DNA of 64,000 bases from Carcinoscorpius rotundicauda (GCA_011833715.1 CM022394.1:98252753-98316752), one strand, 5' to 3'; positions 28,601-38,876 are shown, counted from the stretch's first letter. The notes: generated by a model not told the origin, from the sequence alone. Translations and numbers: made by a program.

Positions 28601-29821
28601 GTTGGGGCGGGCAGGGGTTTAAAGTGTTATTGACCATAATTGTTGTAAAAGCATTGCTAGGCTAATCTACTACCCCATCTGCAGTCCGCTATTTCTCAAG
28701 TGTAAGATTTTGATGGTGGCACCACACATTGTTGTGCGGAGACTGACTAATTGCACTTGCTAGCAGTGTAGCAGATGGTCGGCAGCCGGCAGCGGTGACA
28801 ATTAATTTAGGGAAGAAGAGAAAAATAAATATATTCGTACCCGGTCCAATACACAGGATGTAATATTGATGCTTTTCACACCCTAGGGACCATAATTATA
28901 CATCGTTACAAGCCGACACTTCGATACATGCAGTTCGGTTCAAGGAGCTTTTGTTACTATGTATTTATATGGACAGTGGGCCAGACCAGTCAACAACTTC
29001 GATACAAGTGATATATTCGGTTCTAGCGACTTCGAAACAATGAGAGTTTACTGTATTTAATGTAGTGATTTTCTTCCATATAAAAGACTATTTAAGTTAA
29101 AGAACAATTTACATTTTTTCTTGATAAGGATACATGATTTGGTAAGTCTAGAAAACTGTTGTTTAAATGAGGTGTTCTGAACTTGTATGGTGTTTTAAGA
29201 TACAAAAAAGAAACTTAGTGGACATTACCTAGATAAATAAACTAATCAGCACATGATAACAAAGAAAGTATTGAAGTTGTCACAACCTGTTTTTTGTTGT
29301 TGTTGTTTTTTACAAGTTTCATAGAAATGTAGAATGCATTATGTATGCATGGTTACGGTATGGCATGTAAAAATATGAAAACAGTTACTTCCTGTTTTTT
29401 GCACGAGCCAGAGAAGGTAATACATATTACACACATTAAGGTTGTGAAAATCAAACATTGTCATGGTTACACGCACTAAGGTTGTGACAGCCAAACAATG
29501 TCATCATTAGCCTTTTATTTGAGTATTAACTGTAATTGGTTGGTTATTCATGAATATAGTAACATAAATCTTGAATGGTTAACTTATGAAAGTTTTAAAT
29601 GACTGAAATATATGTATTATAAATGAAAGTAGACAGAAGTAGTGGTATTAACTATTAGTGTTTGTCATCTCATTTTCTGCTTATTTTTTTGTAAGGGAGA
29701 TCAAGAAGTAGTGAAAGACGTTAGAGAAAAAATCAACAAAAGTTACCAAGTGTCTGTGAGAGAACTGAATGACATTCTCTACACCAAAATCAAATATATC
29801 CAAACACTTAAGTTGTGGTAA
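1664..29821 (+). CDS. NAA25: NAA25, NatB N-terminal acetyltransferase auxiliary subunit (5' partial)
   Basis: Non-catalytic TPR-type subunit (yeast Mdm20) that, with NAA20, anchors NatB to ribosomes; NatB acetylates Met-Asp/Glu/Asn/Gln N-termini during translation. Exons: 1664-1775, 2147-2230, 3718-3896, 6269-6387, 6915-6977, 7421-7556, 8090-8179, 8452-8562, 8872-8941, 12304-12403, 13707-13754, 14045-14139, 20153-20205, 20408-20480, 22618-22660, 23689-23889, 25337-25463, 26583-26633, 27000-27100, 27283-27396, 27588-27725, 29696-29821. Every junction is GT-AG and keeps frame, giving 743 residues and a TAA stop. Recognisable family blocks are LERWPEVNSTYKKL, FRGPHLAKLEL, QRHLCYVQL, LYESLDIKHVQ, ALRFFNSNFKD, WDKLSDNRDL and a lysine-rich KKGKKKRD stretch near the C-terminus, as in the human protein (972 aa from memory). 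About 230 N-terminal residues are therefore missing to the left. The last exon uses an AAG acceptor. Transposons sit only in introns, so the gene looks intact. Confidence 0.95.
3036..3162 (+). mobile_element. tRNA-derived SINE, family 1
   Basis: A tRNA-like head has an A-box-like stretch (CTAGTATAGCAGTATG) and a decayed B-box (GGTTTGTTTCCCC). It is followed by GATAGCCCGATGTGGCTTTG and a tail ending in AAGAAAACACACAG. The cloverleaf is degraded, so this is a retroposed SINE and not a tRNA gene. It differs from the SINE family at 26225 and 38201. The family resembles repeats I associate with horseshoe crabs; that link is from memory. Confidence 0.75.
3897..6268 (+). other. NAA25 intron, mostly featureless
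   Basis: A 2.4-kb AT-rich intron between exons ending at 3896 and starting at 6269. I see no exon, RNA gene or recognisable transposon, only the weak repeat near its 3' end. Confidence 0.6.
5940..6185. repeat. Degenerate ~51-bp tandem repeat
   Basis: Four to five loose copies containing CTAGTTAA, TTAATTGGTTG and TAGTGCT at regular spacing. It is an old, weak array close to the acceptor of the exon at 6269. Confidence 0.4.
6521..6684. repeat. 55-bp tandem repeat, three copies
   Basis: Three adjacent 55-bp units begin with GGG, share AGTGTAGCTGATGA, and end in ACAAAAATAACC or a close variant. The last unit is the most diverged. It sits in the intron between the exons ending at 6387 and starting at 6915. 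Confidence 0.7.
9020..11358 (+). mobile_element. hAT (Charlie/ZBED-like) DNA transposon with dead transposase
   Basis: Termini are inverted: CAGGGGTGAGCAA on the left and the complement of CAGGGGTGGGCAACTTG on the right. Flanking octamers ATCTGTAG and ATCAATTG are poorly matched (5 of 8), as for an old insertion. Inside, a plus-strand transposase relic runs from an ATG at 9308 to about 11230 with several stops and frameshifts. Pieces in order are a BED-like zinc-finger region (PVCLLCNKV then QHFNYFH), ALDESTDV of the hAT catalytic core, SYHCILHQEKCMCS and VVKIVNYIKSGSSH, then the C-terminal hAT dimerisation motif KSRYRSRLTDINL. This order matches the transposase tail known from GTF2IRD2 and ZBED proteins. 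The element lies in the sense direction in a NAA25 intron. Confidence 0.85.
11460..11824. repeat. 27-bp minisatellite, about 14 copies
   Basis: Unit core TTATAAAACTGTGTGACG plus TTTGTTAGG, 26-27 bp, with length variants that lose one or two A residues or a GTG. It starts about 100 bp beyond the right end of the hAT element, in the same NAA25 intron. High internal similarity suggests recent expansion. Confidence 0.9.
12744..12859. mobile_element. Foldback element, copy 1
   Basis: Near-perfect palindrome with arms of about 48 bp, starting TATATGCAAAAACGGCTTG and ending in its complement. The short centre carries GGTCGAAACGTTGTTCGCTC. The same centre motif and AAACGGCT arm tips recur near 38757 and 56324, which defines a small family. 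There is no coding capacity. It lies in a NAA25 intron and would form a strong hairpin in RNA. Confidence 0.8.
14436..20022 (+). mobile_element. Non-LTR retrotransposon (Jockey/I-like LINE), full length but dead
   Basis: Sense insertion in the NAA25 intron between the exons ending at 14139 and starting at 20153. A 5' leader is followed by an ORF1 relic from the ATG at 14928 to about 16117 (ELEELAGFPKSVKKLHSGD, cysteine-rich region, MEVDIPSLNKENKK). ORF2 then shows an endonuclease region (PLWGYADIDG, LSDHNLSLF near 16560-16640), reverse transcriptase with GVPQICVLSVTLF and catalytic YVDDF near 17850, an RNase H relic (YTDG near 18730, ELHAISLSLDY near 18840), and a terminal CLCNTQVTISHILLS knuckle near 19340. 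The 3' UTR ends in GATAGCCTAGTTGCTTTGTG and an ACCAAACCAAAC tail. Many stops and frameshifts disable it. RNase H points to the I/Jockey group; the exact clade and 5' boundary are uncertain. Confidence 0.85.
20481..22617 (+). other. NAA25 intron, nothing recognised
   Basis: A 2.1-kb AT-rich intron between the exons ending at 20480 and starting at 22618. I see no repeat family, exon or RNA gene in it. Confidence 0.55.
22779..23205. repeat. 54-bp minisatellite, about 8 copies
   Basis: Unit contains ATTATCCAGGTTGTTCTGTG, ATAATGTCTGT and ACATTCTACAGTTATT. Because 54 is a multiple of three, an open frame repeats through it, but this is an artefact of the array. It lies in the NAA25 intron between the exons ending at 22660 and starting at 23689. 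Confidence 0.85.
24168..24283 (+). repeat. SINE 3' end plus unique-looking tail, also present at 26417
   Basis: Begins CAGATAGCCCTCGTGTAGCT, the 3' part of the SINE family at 26225, but the tRNA-like head is missing. It continues through TTTAAACTTTATGAAGGTTT to CCATTACTTGCTAATA, shared almost base for base with 26417-26530. It is either a 5'-truncated SINE of a subfamily with this tail or half of a local duplication. Confidence 0.7.
26225..26530 (+). mobile_element. tRNA-derived SINE, family 2
   Basis: Starts with an A-box region (GTGGCCAGGTGGTTAGGG), an anticodon-like loop GACTCATAATCTGAGGG, and a good B-box (GGGTTTGAATCCC). The body contains CCCACTATTCATTGGTAAAA and GGTGGTGATGACTAG, then AGATAGCCTTTGTGTAGCTT. 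Compared with the fuller copy at 38201 it has lost part of the body before the GCAGATAGCC end. It carries the extra 3' tail shared with 24168. Not a functional tRNA: no 3' stem or terminator where expected. Confidence 0.85.
28053..29053. mobile_element. Non-autonomous pogo/Tigger-like element, ~1.0 kb
   Basis: Flanked by TA on both sides, with inverted ends CAGTAAACTCTTGTTGTAAT (left) and the complement of CAGTAAACTCTCATTGTTTC (right). GAAGTC follows each end, and the similarity fades inward. No transposase frame is present. The interior has a run of about 19 A, and a GC-richer block near 28740-28830 unlike the AT-rich intron around it. It lies in the last NAA25 intron. Assignment to pogo/Tigger rests on the TA target and on terminal similarity from memory. 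Confidence 0.75.
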
Positions 29822-29881
29822 ATTCCTGAAACTTTTACCTAGTGTGCTGTAGTCCATGCTCATTCAATTCAACACAGCTAA

Positions 29882-29887
29882 AATAAA
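29882..29887 (+). terminator. Candidate NAA25 poly(A) signal
   Basis: First AATAAA after the NAA25 stop, 60 bp downstream; a second lies at 29953. Either would give a short 3' UTR. In such AT-rich DNA the hexamer is common by chance, so transcript ends are needed to decide. Confidence 0.35.
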
Positions 29888-29959
29888 GAAAATTGTACCT
29901 GAGAAAAACCTTTTTAACGGAACACCGACTCTGATACTGTCAGCTTGGGTAGAATAAAG

Positions 29960-32390
29960 AAAATACATCGAATGTGTTCCATTTTGTGTGATACAAGAAG
30001 GATGGTAACTCCAAATACTGGCCTGCAATGGAAGAGTATTTGTAATATTTCTGCAACATTTAGAAAAATCAGCATCTCTTACTAGTGAATTGAAACTGTC
30101 AAAGTAATGTTTTATGTTATACTTTCTGAAAGTGAGTTTTCTTTTTTGAAATATTTCTTCAGGAAAACTAAGCAAAACAACTTTAAAATACTGTCCAATC
30201 TGCTAAGATATTTTTCACTATGTGATACCTAGAAGGCATGCATCTGATGAATAACAGGATTAAATGTTTTCACTCCATGTTTAAGCTGAGGTAATTTATG
30301 GATATTTTCAAAACTGTTGCAGAAGTTGCATTGATTCCAAGATAATCATACATTTTTAACTTGATCTGTGTCTAGGAAATGTTAACATACCAGCCAAAGG
30401 TTTAAATTGATGTATTTTTTTATTCACCATTTTACTAAATCAAAGAATAGAATTTCAGATCTAGTGTCTTAAAAATACAATCATATTTCAATGTAACTGA
30501 TAGAATACCACCTAGTCAGTAAATTGTGTTTTTCATAGTGTTGAGAACTAAAGCCAGGTTGAATAGAAATCTGCTTGAACTTGCCTGATAAACAGTGCAG
30601 TGTAGAATATGAAATTAACCAGAAATCTATTAACTACGTAGACAATAACTGTTTTGTTTTTAAAATTACACACTTTATAGACACTTTAATTTTTCAAACA
30701 ACTTTCAGATATGCATTTTTTAAAAATAAAACTACAACACCTGCTGATGTGTTCATGAAGAAGTGATGTTTAAAAATGAGCACACGTGTTTTGTTACAGA
30801 CAAGTCAGAGTTTATAAGCATGTAGTAATGTGACAGGTAAAAATAAATTTTACAGCCTTTAACTGTCTAAAACTAAATATTTGGTAAGAAGTGATTTGAA
30901 TGTGATGATTTTAGAATTTAGTGACCAGTTTTATTTACTTTTTGTGAGTACTACGAAAGATAAAGTTATTTAGAAGTGTTTTTAGAAACTACTCTATATA
31001 GCTTTTTATGAAAATGTGTTTGTGCCACAAAATTTAGTGACAGCTAAAGAATAAATGTTTAAACTTATTCAGGTTGTAAAAGAGAAACAAATGGTGAAAT
31101 ATTTAGTACAGCTATTCTTAGACCACACCTCAACTGTATCATTTCATTTTTAACAGTATAATTTGAAAATGGTTTGGAACACTGCTAGTCTCAGATATCT
31201 GAGACCATCGTGAGTTCAGTGGTATTGTGTAACTTGAATAAATACATACACAAAACTTTCCAGTATTACACGCGTTACACATATGTGAGAAATATTTATT
31301 GTATAAAAAAAAAACTATCAAAGACATTAGACAGATAAATTACAAGTTCTTCGAAGATTAAACAAACATCATTTTATTTAACAATAATTTAATGTAACAT
31401 TTCCTCTTATTAACATTTTACTGAGCAATTCATCATGAACACAGCTAAGTAAATCATCCAGTCTTTTAGTTTTGTTTGGTGAGCTGTTATTTATTTGTAC
31501 TGGGCATATATATAGTATGTATAATGATAGCTCTCACTAATCACCTGACTGTCTTCAGAACTTACTCATGGATCGTGGCCAACAAATGTAGTTTCACCTT
31601 CAGTTCTCTCTCTGAGTTTTAAACGTTGAAATCAAATCACTTATCAGAGTTGTTTTTCAGCTCATATGAAACACAGAAAAATGCAAGTTCATAATTTCTG
31701 TTTACATTCCTCTAAAAACTATTCATACCTGTAACTCACAGCTAGTTTTAAAGGTCAACTGGCTAGAAATACTAAACAGGCAGTTTTGATTTTATTAACA
31801 ACTTACCAACTATTTAGTTGACTTGTAAGTTAGGAATTATAATATAAATTATTTATGTACTACTTGTCTACTGATCTGTTAAAAACATAAGTTCAGTGTA
31901 CAGTTCTGTGTATCCCTGATATGAATTGATGACAATTTACTGTTACAAAGAGCCTACACTACAGTAATTGGTCTGAAACAATATTTGAAAATAACTCCGT
32001 ATTATATTTATCAGTGACTAAATATAAAACTGAGGTTAAATCCCTGTTTTGTTTGTTACAGTAAGATAATTTTGTTTCAAGAGTTTTTAATTTGTTAACA
32101 TATTTAAAGGTCACTAAAACATTTGATAATAACTTAAGTTATTACTTTTGTATGAAGAATATGCAGTAATAATATTACTTTTAATTAAACCATTCAGAAT
32201 CTTAAGCTGGAAGAAGATAAAACTCTCAAGCCAGTTGAATAAATAGTTGAACATAGACAAATATCCTTAAATAAAAATGCAGTTAGTATTTCAAATGAAT
32301 CTGTATTATTTTCATTTTAGAGAGTTTGGAAATAAAGAGTACACTTTTACAATGCTGGAGTTAAAAACCTGAAAAGTGTGAAATAACTAT
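29960..32390. other. Intergenic, nothing recognised
   Basis: AT-rich DNA downstream of NAA25. It may include a longer NAA25 3' UTR. The short frames on either strand show no family resemblance. No repeat family was recognised. Confidence 0.5.
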
Positions 32391-32394
32391 CAGA

Positions 32395-33115
32395 AGCTTA
32401 CTGAAATATACTTTCATTAATCAACCCTAATACCAGTAACTAACTGAAGTATACTTCCCTTAATACCAGTAACTAACTGAAGTATACTTCCCTTAATACC
32501 AGTAGCTTACTGAAGTATACTTCCCTTAATACCAGTAGCTTACTGAAGCATACTTTCCTTAGTACCAGTAGCTTACTAAAGTATAATTTCCTTAATTAAC
32601 CTCAATACCAGTAGCTCACTGAAGCATGCTTTCCTTAATACCAGTAACTTACTAAATTATACTTTCCTTAACCTTAATATCAGTAACTGACTGAAGCATA
32701 CATTCCTTAATATTAGTAGCTGACTGAAGCATAATTGTCTTAATATCAGTATTTGACTGAAGTATGCTTTTCTTAATACCAGTAGCTTAGTGAAGTATAC
32801 TTTCCTTGATATCAGTACTTGACTGATGTACACTTTCCTTAATCAATCGTCATACCTGTATCTGACTGGAGTATGCTTTCCTTAATAAACCTTAATTCTA
32901 GTAGCTGACACATAGAATTCTTAATACCAGTAACTGACTGAAGTATACTTTCATTAACCTTAACAGCAGTGGCTTACTGAAGCATACTTTCCTTAATACC
33001 AGTATTCTACTAAGTATACTTTCCTTAATTAACCTTAGTACTAGTAGGTGATTGATGTATACTTTCCTTAATCAACCTTAATACAAGTAGCTTACTGAAG
33101 CATACTTTCCAATAT
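32395..33115. repeat. 33-bp minisatellite, about 20 degenerate copies
   Basis: Unit core TTAATACCAGTAACT followed by ACTGAAGTATACTTCC. The first three or four copies (32440-32540) are nearly identical; later ones drift (GTAGCTTACTG, TGACTGAAGC) and some carry an extra TTAACC block. The array spans about 720 bp of intergenic DNA. Confidence 0.85.
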
Positions 33116-33970
33116 CTTGTACATTTAAAATAACTTAAATTTGAGTCCACAAGCTAATGGTAATAATTCAAAACTATCTTCATAATTATAAATACAATTA
33201 CTAAAAGTTCTAACCAATAATTGCAAGGAAACTGAAGAAAGGAAAAAAAAAATCAACTTTGCCTTCATTATCAAATGAAAAAATGGAGGATGTGTCAAGT
33301 TTATTGTACACTAATTTAGTGTAAAATTACTGTAATAAAATGTTCCATGGGTGTTCGAGTGTTGCATAGTTTTATATTTTTCTCTAAACATTCATCATAA
33401 ACTATTTTCCTGACTTGTAGTTGGACAAAAAACATTTTCATTTACAAATGTATTTTTACTTAAATGTTGCTTGAACAAATTCTGACCAGTTTATACAAGT
33501 TTAAAGAATTATGAAATTTGACCCCACAAAATGGCAACACATGGATAATGAAAATAGCGATAAAAATGTTTTTTAAGACCTTAAAAAATTAACTGCTTCA
33601 TATAGCTATCAATTATTATGTACAAATTAAGTATGGTCAAATAGTAAGGATATTTAATCTCTTAAGTGTTGGGTTCTTGCTAACATTACAGATGTGTATG
33701 CATACCTATATATTTAGTGATGGTCACTTTAATCTGAGTTTTATTCAAGTTTGTTTTAAGTACTAATTTATTCTGGATATTAACTGAGAAGAGGTTATAC
33801 TAAATCTAAGATATAGGTACTAGAAGTTAAATATAAAAAAACTGTTATAAAGGCCATTGAAAACTTCTTGAAGTTTAAGTTCCAGTTTAATTCACCATTG
33901 ATAAGGAATTTTTTAATGAAATTTTGTTAAGTGTGGAAAACTGTCTAAATAATTTCTTTTAGTGTTCAGG
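33116..33970. other. Intergenic, nothing recognised
   Basis: AT-rich sequence between the 33-bp minisatellite and a SINE relic. No gene or repeat family recognised. Confidence 0.5.
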
Positions 33971-33971
33971 G

Positions 33972-34166
33972 TCAGGCATACCCTAGTGGTCAGTGAGAAA
34001 ATCTATGAACTTTGTCTACATCCCATGCACGTTATAAGAATGATGGTCAAATTCTTTATTTGATCATAATAACCTAAAAATTTTCAGTAGATGCTGATGA
34101 CTAGCAGCCTTTCCTCAAGTCGATCAGTTCAAAAGTAGGAATGGCTCTTGTAGCTTTGTGCAGGTA
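33972..34166 (+). mobile_element. Old tRNA-derived SINE relic (family 2 type)
   Basis: Decayed copy of the family seen at 26225 and 38201. It has GGCATACCCTAGTGGTCAG (A-box region), a ruined B-box, ATGCTGATGACTAGCAGCCT, and an end near CTTGTAGCTTTGTGCA. The order of blocks matches the family although identity is low. Confidence 0.6.
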
Positions 34167-34169
34167 TCT

Positions 34170-36955
34170 GTGACAAACCAGTTTTTTAATTTACTATTTA
34201 AATTGAATTTATTGTTTCAAACACTGGTTAAGTCACATACATTAAGGAAACTTAGTTACTGATTGGCTACATATTTTGCAATACTGTAATTGAAAGTACT
34301 TATTAAGAATAAAAACAACTTTCCAGTTGTGTGCAGAATTTTCAGGGACTTAAATCAACTGGTGTGTTGATTTATAAGGATGTATATCTATGTGTAATAT
34401 TAATTGTGCATAGTACCTTTACTAGCAGCAAGTATTTGTCATTCTTTAATTTTCAAAACAGTTATCTCGATTGGTCTTCAGTTCACTTTTTAATATTTTA
34501 AACTGCTTGTCTGGCTGAATAACTCACAAGAAAATAAAGGCAGCATCATTAATGCTAGATATTCTAGAAATTCTTATGTAAATGTTGGATTATTGTGTGG
34601 GCAAAAAAACATTTTCAAAATCTTATCAGTCTTTTTAAAATAATTTTGTTTGTTATGGTGTCTGGTTCTACAAAAATATGTTTGTGCATATAATTACCTT
34701 AGATACAGGCAATTATGCCATGATTTGCAGATTTTTGTAAATCATGAGTTACAAGAATTTTTGTGTTTTGGTGTATGAATACTTCAGTTTTTGAAGTATA
34801 TGTGTTTATTAATTTCATATAATGTGGCTTTATAAAATCTTAAGGTAGAATTGTTTTGTGTTCACTGTTATAATAAAGGCAAATTAAACACTTTGTTATA
34901 TATTTAAGGCACTACTGCCACCCAGTGAGATGTTTTACAGCCAGTATTAAAAACAAAGTTCTTGTGCTCTCTCGTTTCTCTGTTAACAATTGTAAATTGA
35001 AACATATATTAACTTAGGTAGTGCACATGTTTCATTAATTAAATATTCTACACATGTATGCATAGAAGATCATGCTATTAAAGTTCAAGGTAAACTAATA
35101 CTTGCTTTGTTAATTAGTTTCCTCTGTTAGTAGCAATAAAACTTTTTAAGTTTTTGTAAATATTTTGAAATTGTATCTTGAATTACTTTGGACATTTATG
35201 GCTTTGTTTAAAAAGTAACACTTGTGAGCTTGCAGATCATGAGTGAAAGATACCTTTTAGTATAGTTGTGTTAACAACAGTGTACTTGTAATTTTCTGAA
35301 AGTTGAAACTTTATATTATAAATGAATTAAGTAATTTATACTTGTATTTGTACATTACACAGAATTATCTGATTCCTCAGAGATTATGACTGTTGTTAAT
35401 ACGAGTTGTTTTTATGAGACACCATTAGAAAATTAATTCTAACTTTATAAATCAATTGTAACTGATTATTGATTCTACAGTAATAATATACTCTAAATAA
35501 GGAAGACAGATTTATTTGCTTGCTGTATTAGAGATAACTTATTTCACTCACTGATACTGGAAACGTTTTTTTGTTGTACAATGTCTTGGGCATTAGCTGA
35601 GGAAGATCCTCTATTTGTTTCATGTTACATTCGTAATGGCACAAAAAGGAACAGAAACATTATGTTAAATGGTATAAAATCTTTTGAAACATTTTATAGA
35701 AGTGAAGTAATCAGATAGGATCACAGTGTGTTATGTAAGTTTTCTGGTAATATAACTGTTTTTAAATTATGTTAAATGATATGGGTATTCATAATACCTG
35801 ATTTTGTTGTGTAATTAATAAGTGTTATTTGACTTGTGAATTGATGAAGACCTGAGAAACATTATCCCTGACAAAGAACTAATGAATGAAAACCCAGGCA
35901 ATCACCTTCATACCAGTGAAATAATAATAATATAAGGTTGATATACATTATTTCAGCCAAAAATTATTTCATATGGACTTAACAAAAGGTTGAATATTTT
36001 AATTGGCCTGAAATAAAAAGAAAGTTTCTCCAACCTTAATAAAGAAAGTTGAGGAAATCTTGGACAAGTTTTTCTTTTTAAACCATTTACATCAAGAAAC
36101 ACTGATAAAGTTAACACTTGGGTGATGGACTTAATGTAAAGTATCCAATAAACTTGAGCACTTGACAATAAAGTCTGAAATGATATGTGTAGATCTATTT
36201 GCCTCCTATGCTTTTATATTTTTGATGCAAAGAGCTTACATTATTATGAAGTATCATGCAGGATTATCTTCACTCCTTGATTTCAGTTGGACAGTTTTTA
36301 ATCTGTTGAGGTTTAGCAATGGGTAACTTTCAGTACAAATATACAGTATCATGGATATGAACAGTTAACTGTTAAGTAAGCAACCATTTGACATTTTAAT
36401 TCTAATAAGACTCTCTAGGAAACTGAATAATACAAGATATTTTACGACCTTTATTATAAACCTAAGGTGAATACTTAAACATATTTGTTTCTAGTACTTC
36501 ACTAACAGATGAGAACAATGGTGGACATTCACAAATTAACAAATGATGGATGTCAAAAAAAGTAGTGTAAAGCTAACTTTGGTAAGAAAATAATGTGTGA
36601 ATGGTAGAGATAATATAACTGGCTTTAAGCAACTTGGCTTCTAGATATGACATGAACTAGGAGCCTTCATACATTGATGGTTTTTATTTTACCTGTCATT
36701 TTGAGGAACCTGTTCCATGTAAAGAGGGAAAGGACTGAACTTAGGACTTTAACTAATAAACCAAGAAGGTGTATCTGTATGAATACTTTATTTCACACAT
36801 GATTTACTTTACAACTAGTGTATTTCATACTTGCTGTATATTCCATGTTACAGAAATGGTGTTACTTTATTGATTTGTTTACTGAAACTCTTAAGTGCTT
36901 TTTAATAATTGCTTGTTTTGAAGCACAAAAATCTGTATTTTCTCTACCAATCACA
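34170..36955. other. Intergenic, nothing recognised
   Basis: 2.8 kb of AT-rich DNA. Short open frames exist (for example 35953-36168 on the minus strand) but none resembles a known protein or shows codon bias. No repeat family recognised. Confidence 0.5.
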
Positions 36956-36959
36956 GGTA

Positions 36960-37650
36960 TTAAAGCCCAGTTGCTAGAAGTATAAGTTCCCAGACATACC
37001 ACTGTCCCACTAGGGGTCTTTCTTGATAGTACAAGAACCCAGTTGCTAGAAGTACAAGTTCCCAGACATACCACTGTCCCACTAGGAGTCTTTCTGATAG
37101 TACAAGAACCCAGTTGCTAGAAGTACAAGTTCCCAGACATACCACTGTCCCACTAGGAGTCTTTCTGATAGTACAAAAACCCAGTTGCTAGAAGTACAAG
37201 TTCCCAGACATACCACTGATAGTACAAGAACCCAGTTGCTAGAAGTACAAGTTCCCAGACATACCACTGTCCCACTAGGAGTCTTTCTTGATAGTACAAG
37301 AACCTGATTGATAGAAATACAGGGTGGTCGCTAGAAAAGCGGAAAATTTGTCAAACAGCTATTTATTTTTACAAAGAATAACTTTTACAAAGTTTTTAAA
37401 GGCATATGTTATATTACACTCATAGATGCTCAAAATGATATTAAAATCATGCATTTTATTCATGATGTAAAGAAATCAAAATAGAAATGAGTAAGCACGC
37501 ATTTTATTCATGATCTCATCTGACCCTCAAATTTTCCGCTTTTCTAGTGACCACCCTGTATATCTTCCCAGACTTCTTGATAAACAAAGAATCCAGTTAG
37601 TAGAAGTTTGCAGACATACCACTATTCCACTAGGGAGTCTTCTTAAAAGA
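36960..37650. repeat. ~71-bp minisatellite, split by a MITE
   Basis: Units contain CAGTTGCTAGAAGTACAAGT, CCCAGACATACCACTGTCCC and ACTAGGAGTCTTTCT, about 71 bp. Roughly five copies lie before 37312, one of them shortened, and a diverged copy at 37565-37645 follows the MITE. Minus-strand frames read through it as a repeated peptide (CLGTCTSSNW); this reflects the array and not a gene. Confidence 0.85.
37320..37558. mobile_element. TA-flanked MITE, 239 bp
   Basis: Inverted ends CAGGGTGGTCGCTAGAAAAG and its near-exact complement (about 31 bp, one mismatch), with TA on both sides, as for Tc1/mariner-type MITEs. Inside, GCATTTTATTCATGAT occurs twice about 60 bp apart. No coding capacity. It is inserted in the 71-bp minisatellite, so it is younger than part of that array. 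Confidence 0.9.
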
Positions 37651-38200
37651 CCACGTTTTAAGTTCTTCCTGAGCCAAACAGAGTTGTCTTAGTGATTCCA
37701 CTGTTAAACACTCGACATAGAAATGACCATCTAAAAACCAAGAGGATGTAGTCCTGCTCTTGTAAGGGCCTGTTTTTGTGCTTTGGTTGACACTTTTAAA
37801 GAAAGAACTGAAAATTAATAAAAATTGGCCCAAGAATATAGATTTATTAACTAAACAAACCATTTTTGCCATGGATAATTAATTATTTTATGACATACCA
37901 CTTGGACCCATGTTTTGCTGTGCCAGCTTTGAGATTAGGCCAAAGACCAAACAAACTTTTTTTTTGCCGTTTTTAGTATAGATGTTTGCTTCTCTATTGA
38001 TATTATTATCCATAAGAGGGAGTTTATATTATTCATGCAAATAAACAAAACACAAAATTTGATATATTTTAAAGATATTAATCCTGATACTTTAAGTGAG
38101 TAAAGTCAAATTTAATTTATTGTTTAATTTTTGTATTTAGCATATATGCACACCTCTCCTAAACGTTTAAAAAAATGCACAAAGTAGCTCTTAAAATTTC

Positions 38201-38456
38201 GTTTTTGAATTTCGCACAAAGCTACTCGAGGGCTATCTGTGTTAACTGTCCCTAATTTAGCAGTGTAAGACTAGAGGGAAGGCTGCTAATCATGATCACC
38301 CACCGCCAACTCTTGGGCTACTCTTTTACAAACGAATAGTGGGGTTGATCGTAACATTATAACGCCCCCACCGCTGGGAGGGCGAGCACGTTTAGCGCGA
38401 ACCCGCGACCCTCGGATTAAGAGTGCACGCCTTAACGCGCTCGGCCATGCCAGGCC
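38201..38456 (-). mobile_element. tRNA-derived SINE, family 2, near full length
   Basis: Read on the minus strand: GGCCTGGCATGGCCGAGCG head, then a GTTAAGGCG stretch, CGAGGGTCGCGGGTTCG, body with GGGGGCGTTATAATG and GCCCAAGAGTTGGCGGTG, then GATAGCCCTCGAGTAGCTTT, TTTGTGCGAAATTC and a short A-rich tail. GC content is far above the flanks. The B-box is damaged: GGTTCG is followed directly by CGCTAAA, so a few bases are missing compared with the copy at 26225. It is the best reference copy of the family here. Confidence 0.88.
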
Positions 38457-38639
38457 TATTTACACAATCTGAAAGCTCAGAAAACCTGCACAATACTTCA
38501 AGAATGATAAAGATGCTTGTTTTTTAAAATATATTTCATAGAATACTAGTTTATTGTCCACTAAATGAAAGGTAATAAATATACATTCAGTACGAAGATG
38601 TATGTTTATTAGCCGATATTTTGTAACACAATTATTTTC

Positions 38640-38756
38640 TCTTTTCTTATTGTCATCTTTTAAAGCTCTACTCAAATAAGTGGTTGAGTCTAACAACGCA
38701 AAATGCATATTTTCTCTTTTTGTTCATTGGCCTTAAGATTTTGGCCAGCACTGTAT
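38640..38756 (-). repeat. Inverted stand-alone copy of the Tc1-like terminal repeat
   Basis: About 115 bp identical in kind to the ends of the element at 38877-40399, from CTTTTAAAGCTCTACTCAAA through TTTTGCCAGCACTG-like sequence to TGTA. It points the same way as the right end of that element, so it is inverted relative to the adjacent left end. The match stops abruptly at 38640. Confidence 0.75.
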
Positions 38757-38876
38757 GTAAAAACGGCTGGTATGGGTGGATTGGGAAAATTCTATGTAGA
38801 GGAGCGACCAACGTTTCGACCTTCTTCGATCATCATCTGAAACTTGACCGAAGAAGGTCGAAACGTTGGTCGCTCC
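38757..38876. mobile_element. Foldback element, copy 2
   Basis: Starts TGTAAAAACGGCTGGTATGG as in the family arms. It contains a perfect 28-bp hairpin: GGAGCGACCAACGTTTCG and CCTTCTTCG, a loop of about 20 bp, then the complement CGAAGAAGGTCGAAACG and TTGGTCGCTCC. The outer right arm is missing, so the copy is truncated. It sits exactly between two oppositely oriented Tc1-like ends. Confidence 0.75.

Noticed and set aside
29864..30175. 103-codon minus-strand frame after NAA25
   Set aside because: It lies over the probable NAA25 3' UTR, has no family resemblance and no neighbouring splice pattern.
36862..37267. Overlapping minus-strand frames with repeated CLGTCTSSNW
   Set aside because: Produced by the 71-bp minisatellite; the peptide repeat mirrors the DNA repeat and there is no start, splice or family evidence for a gene.
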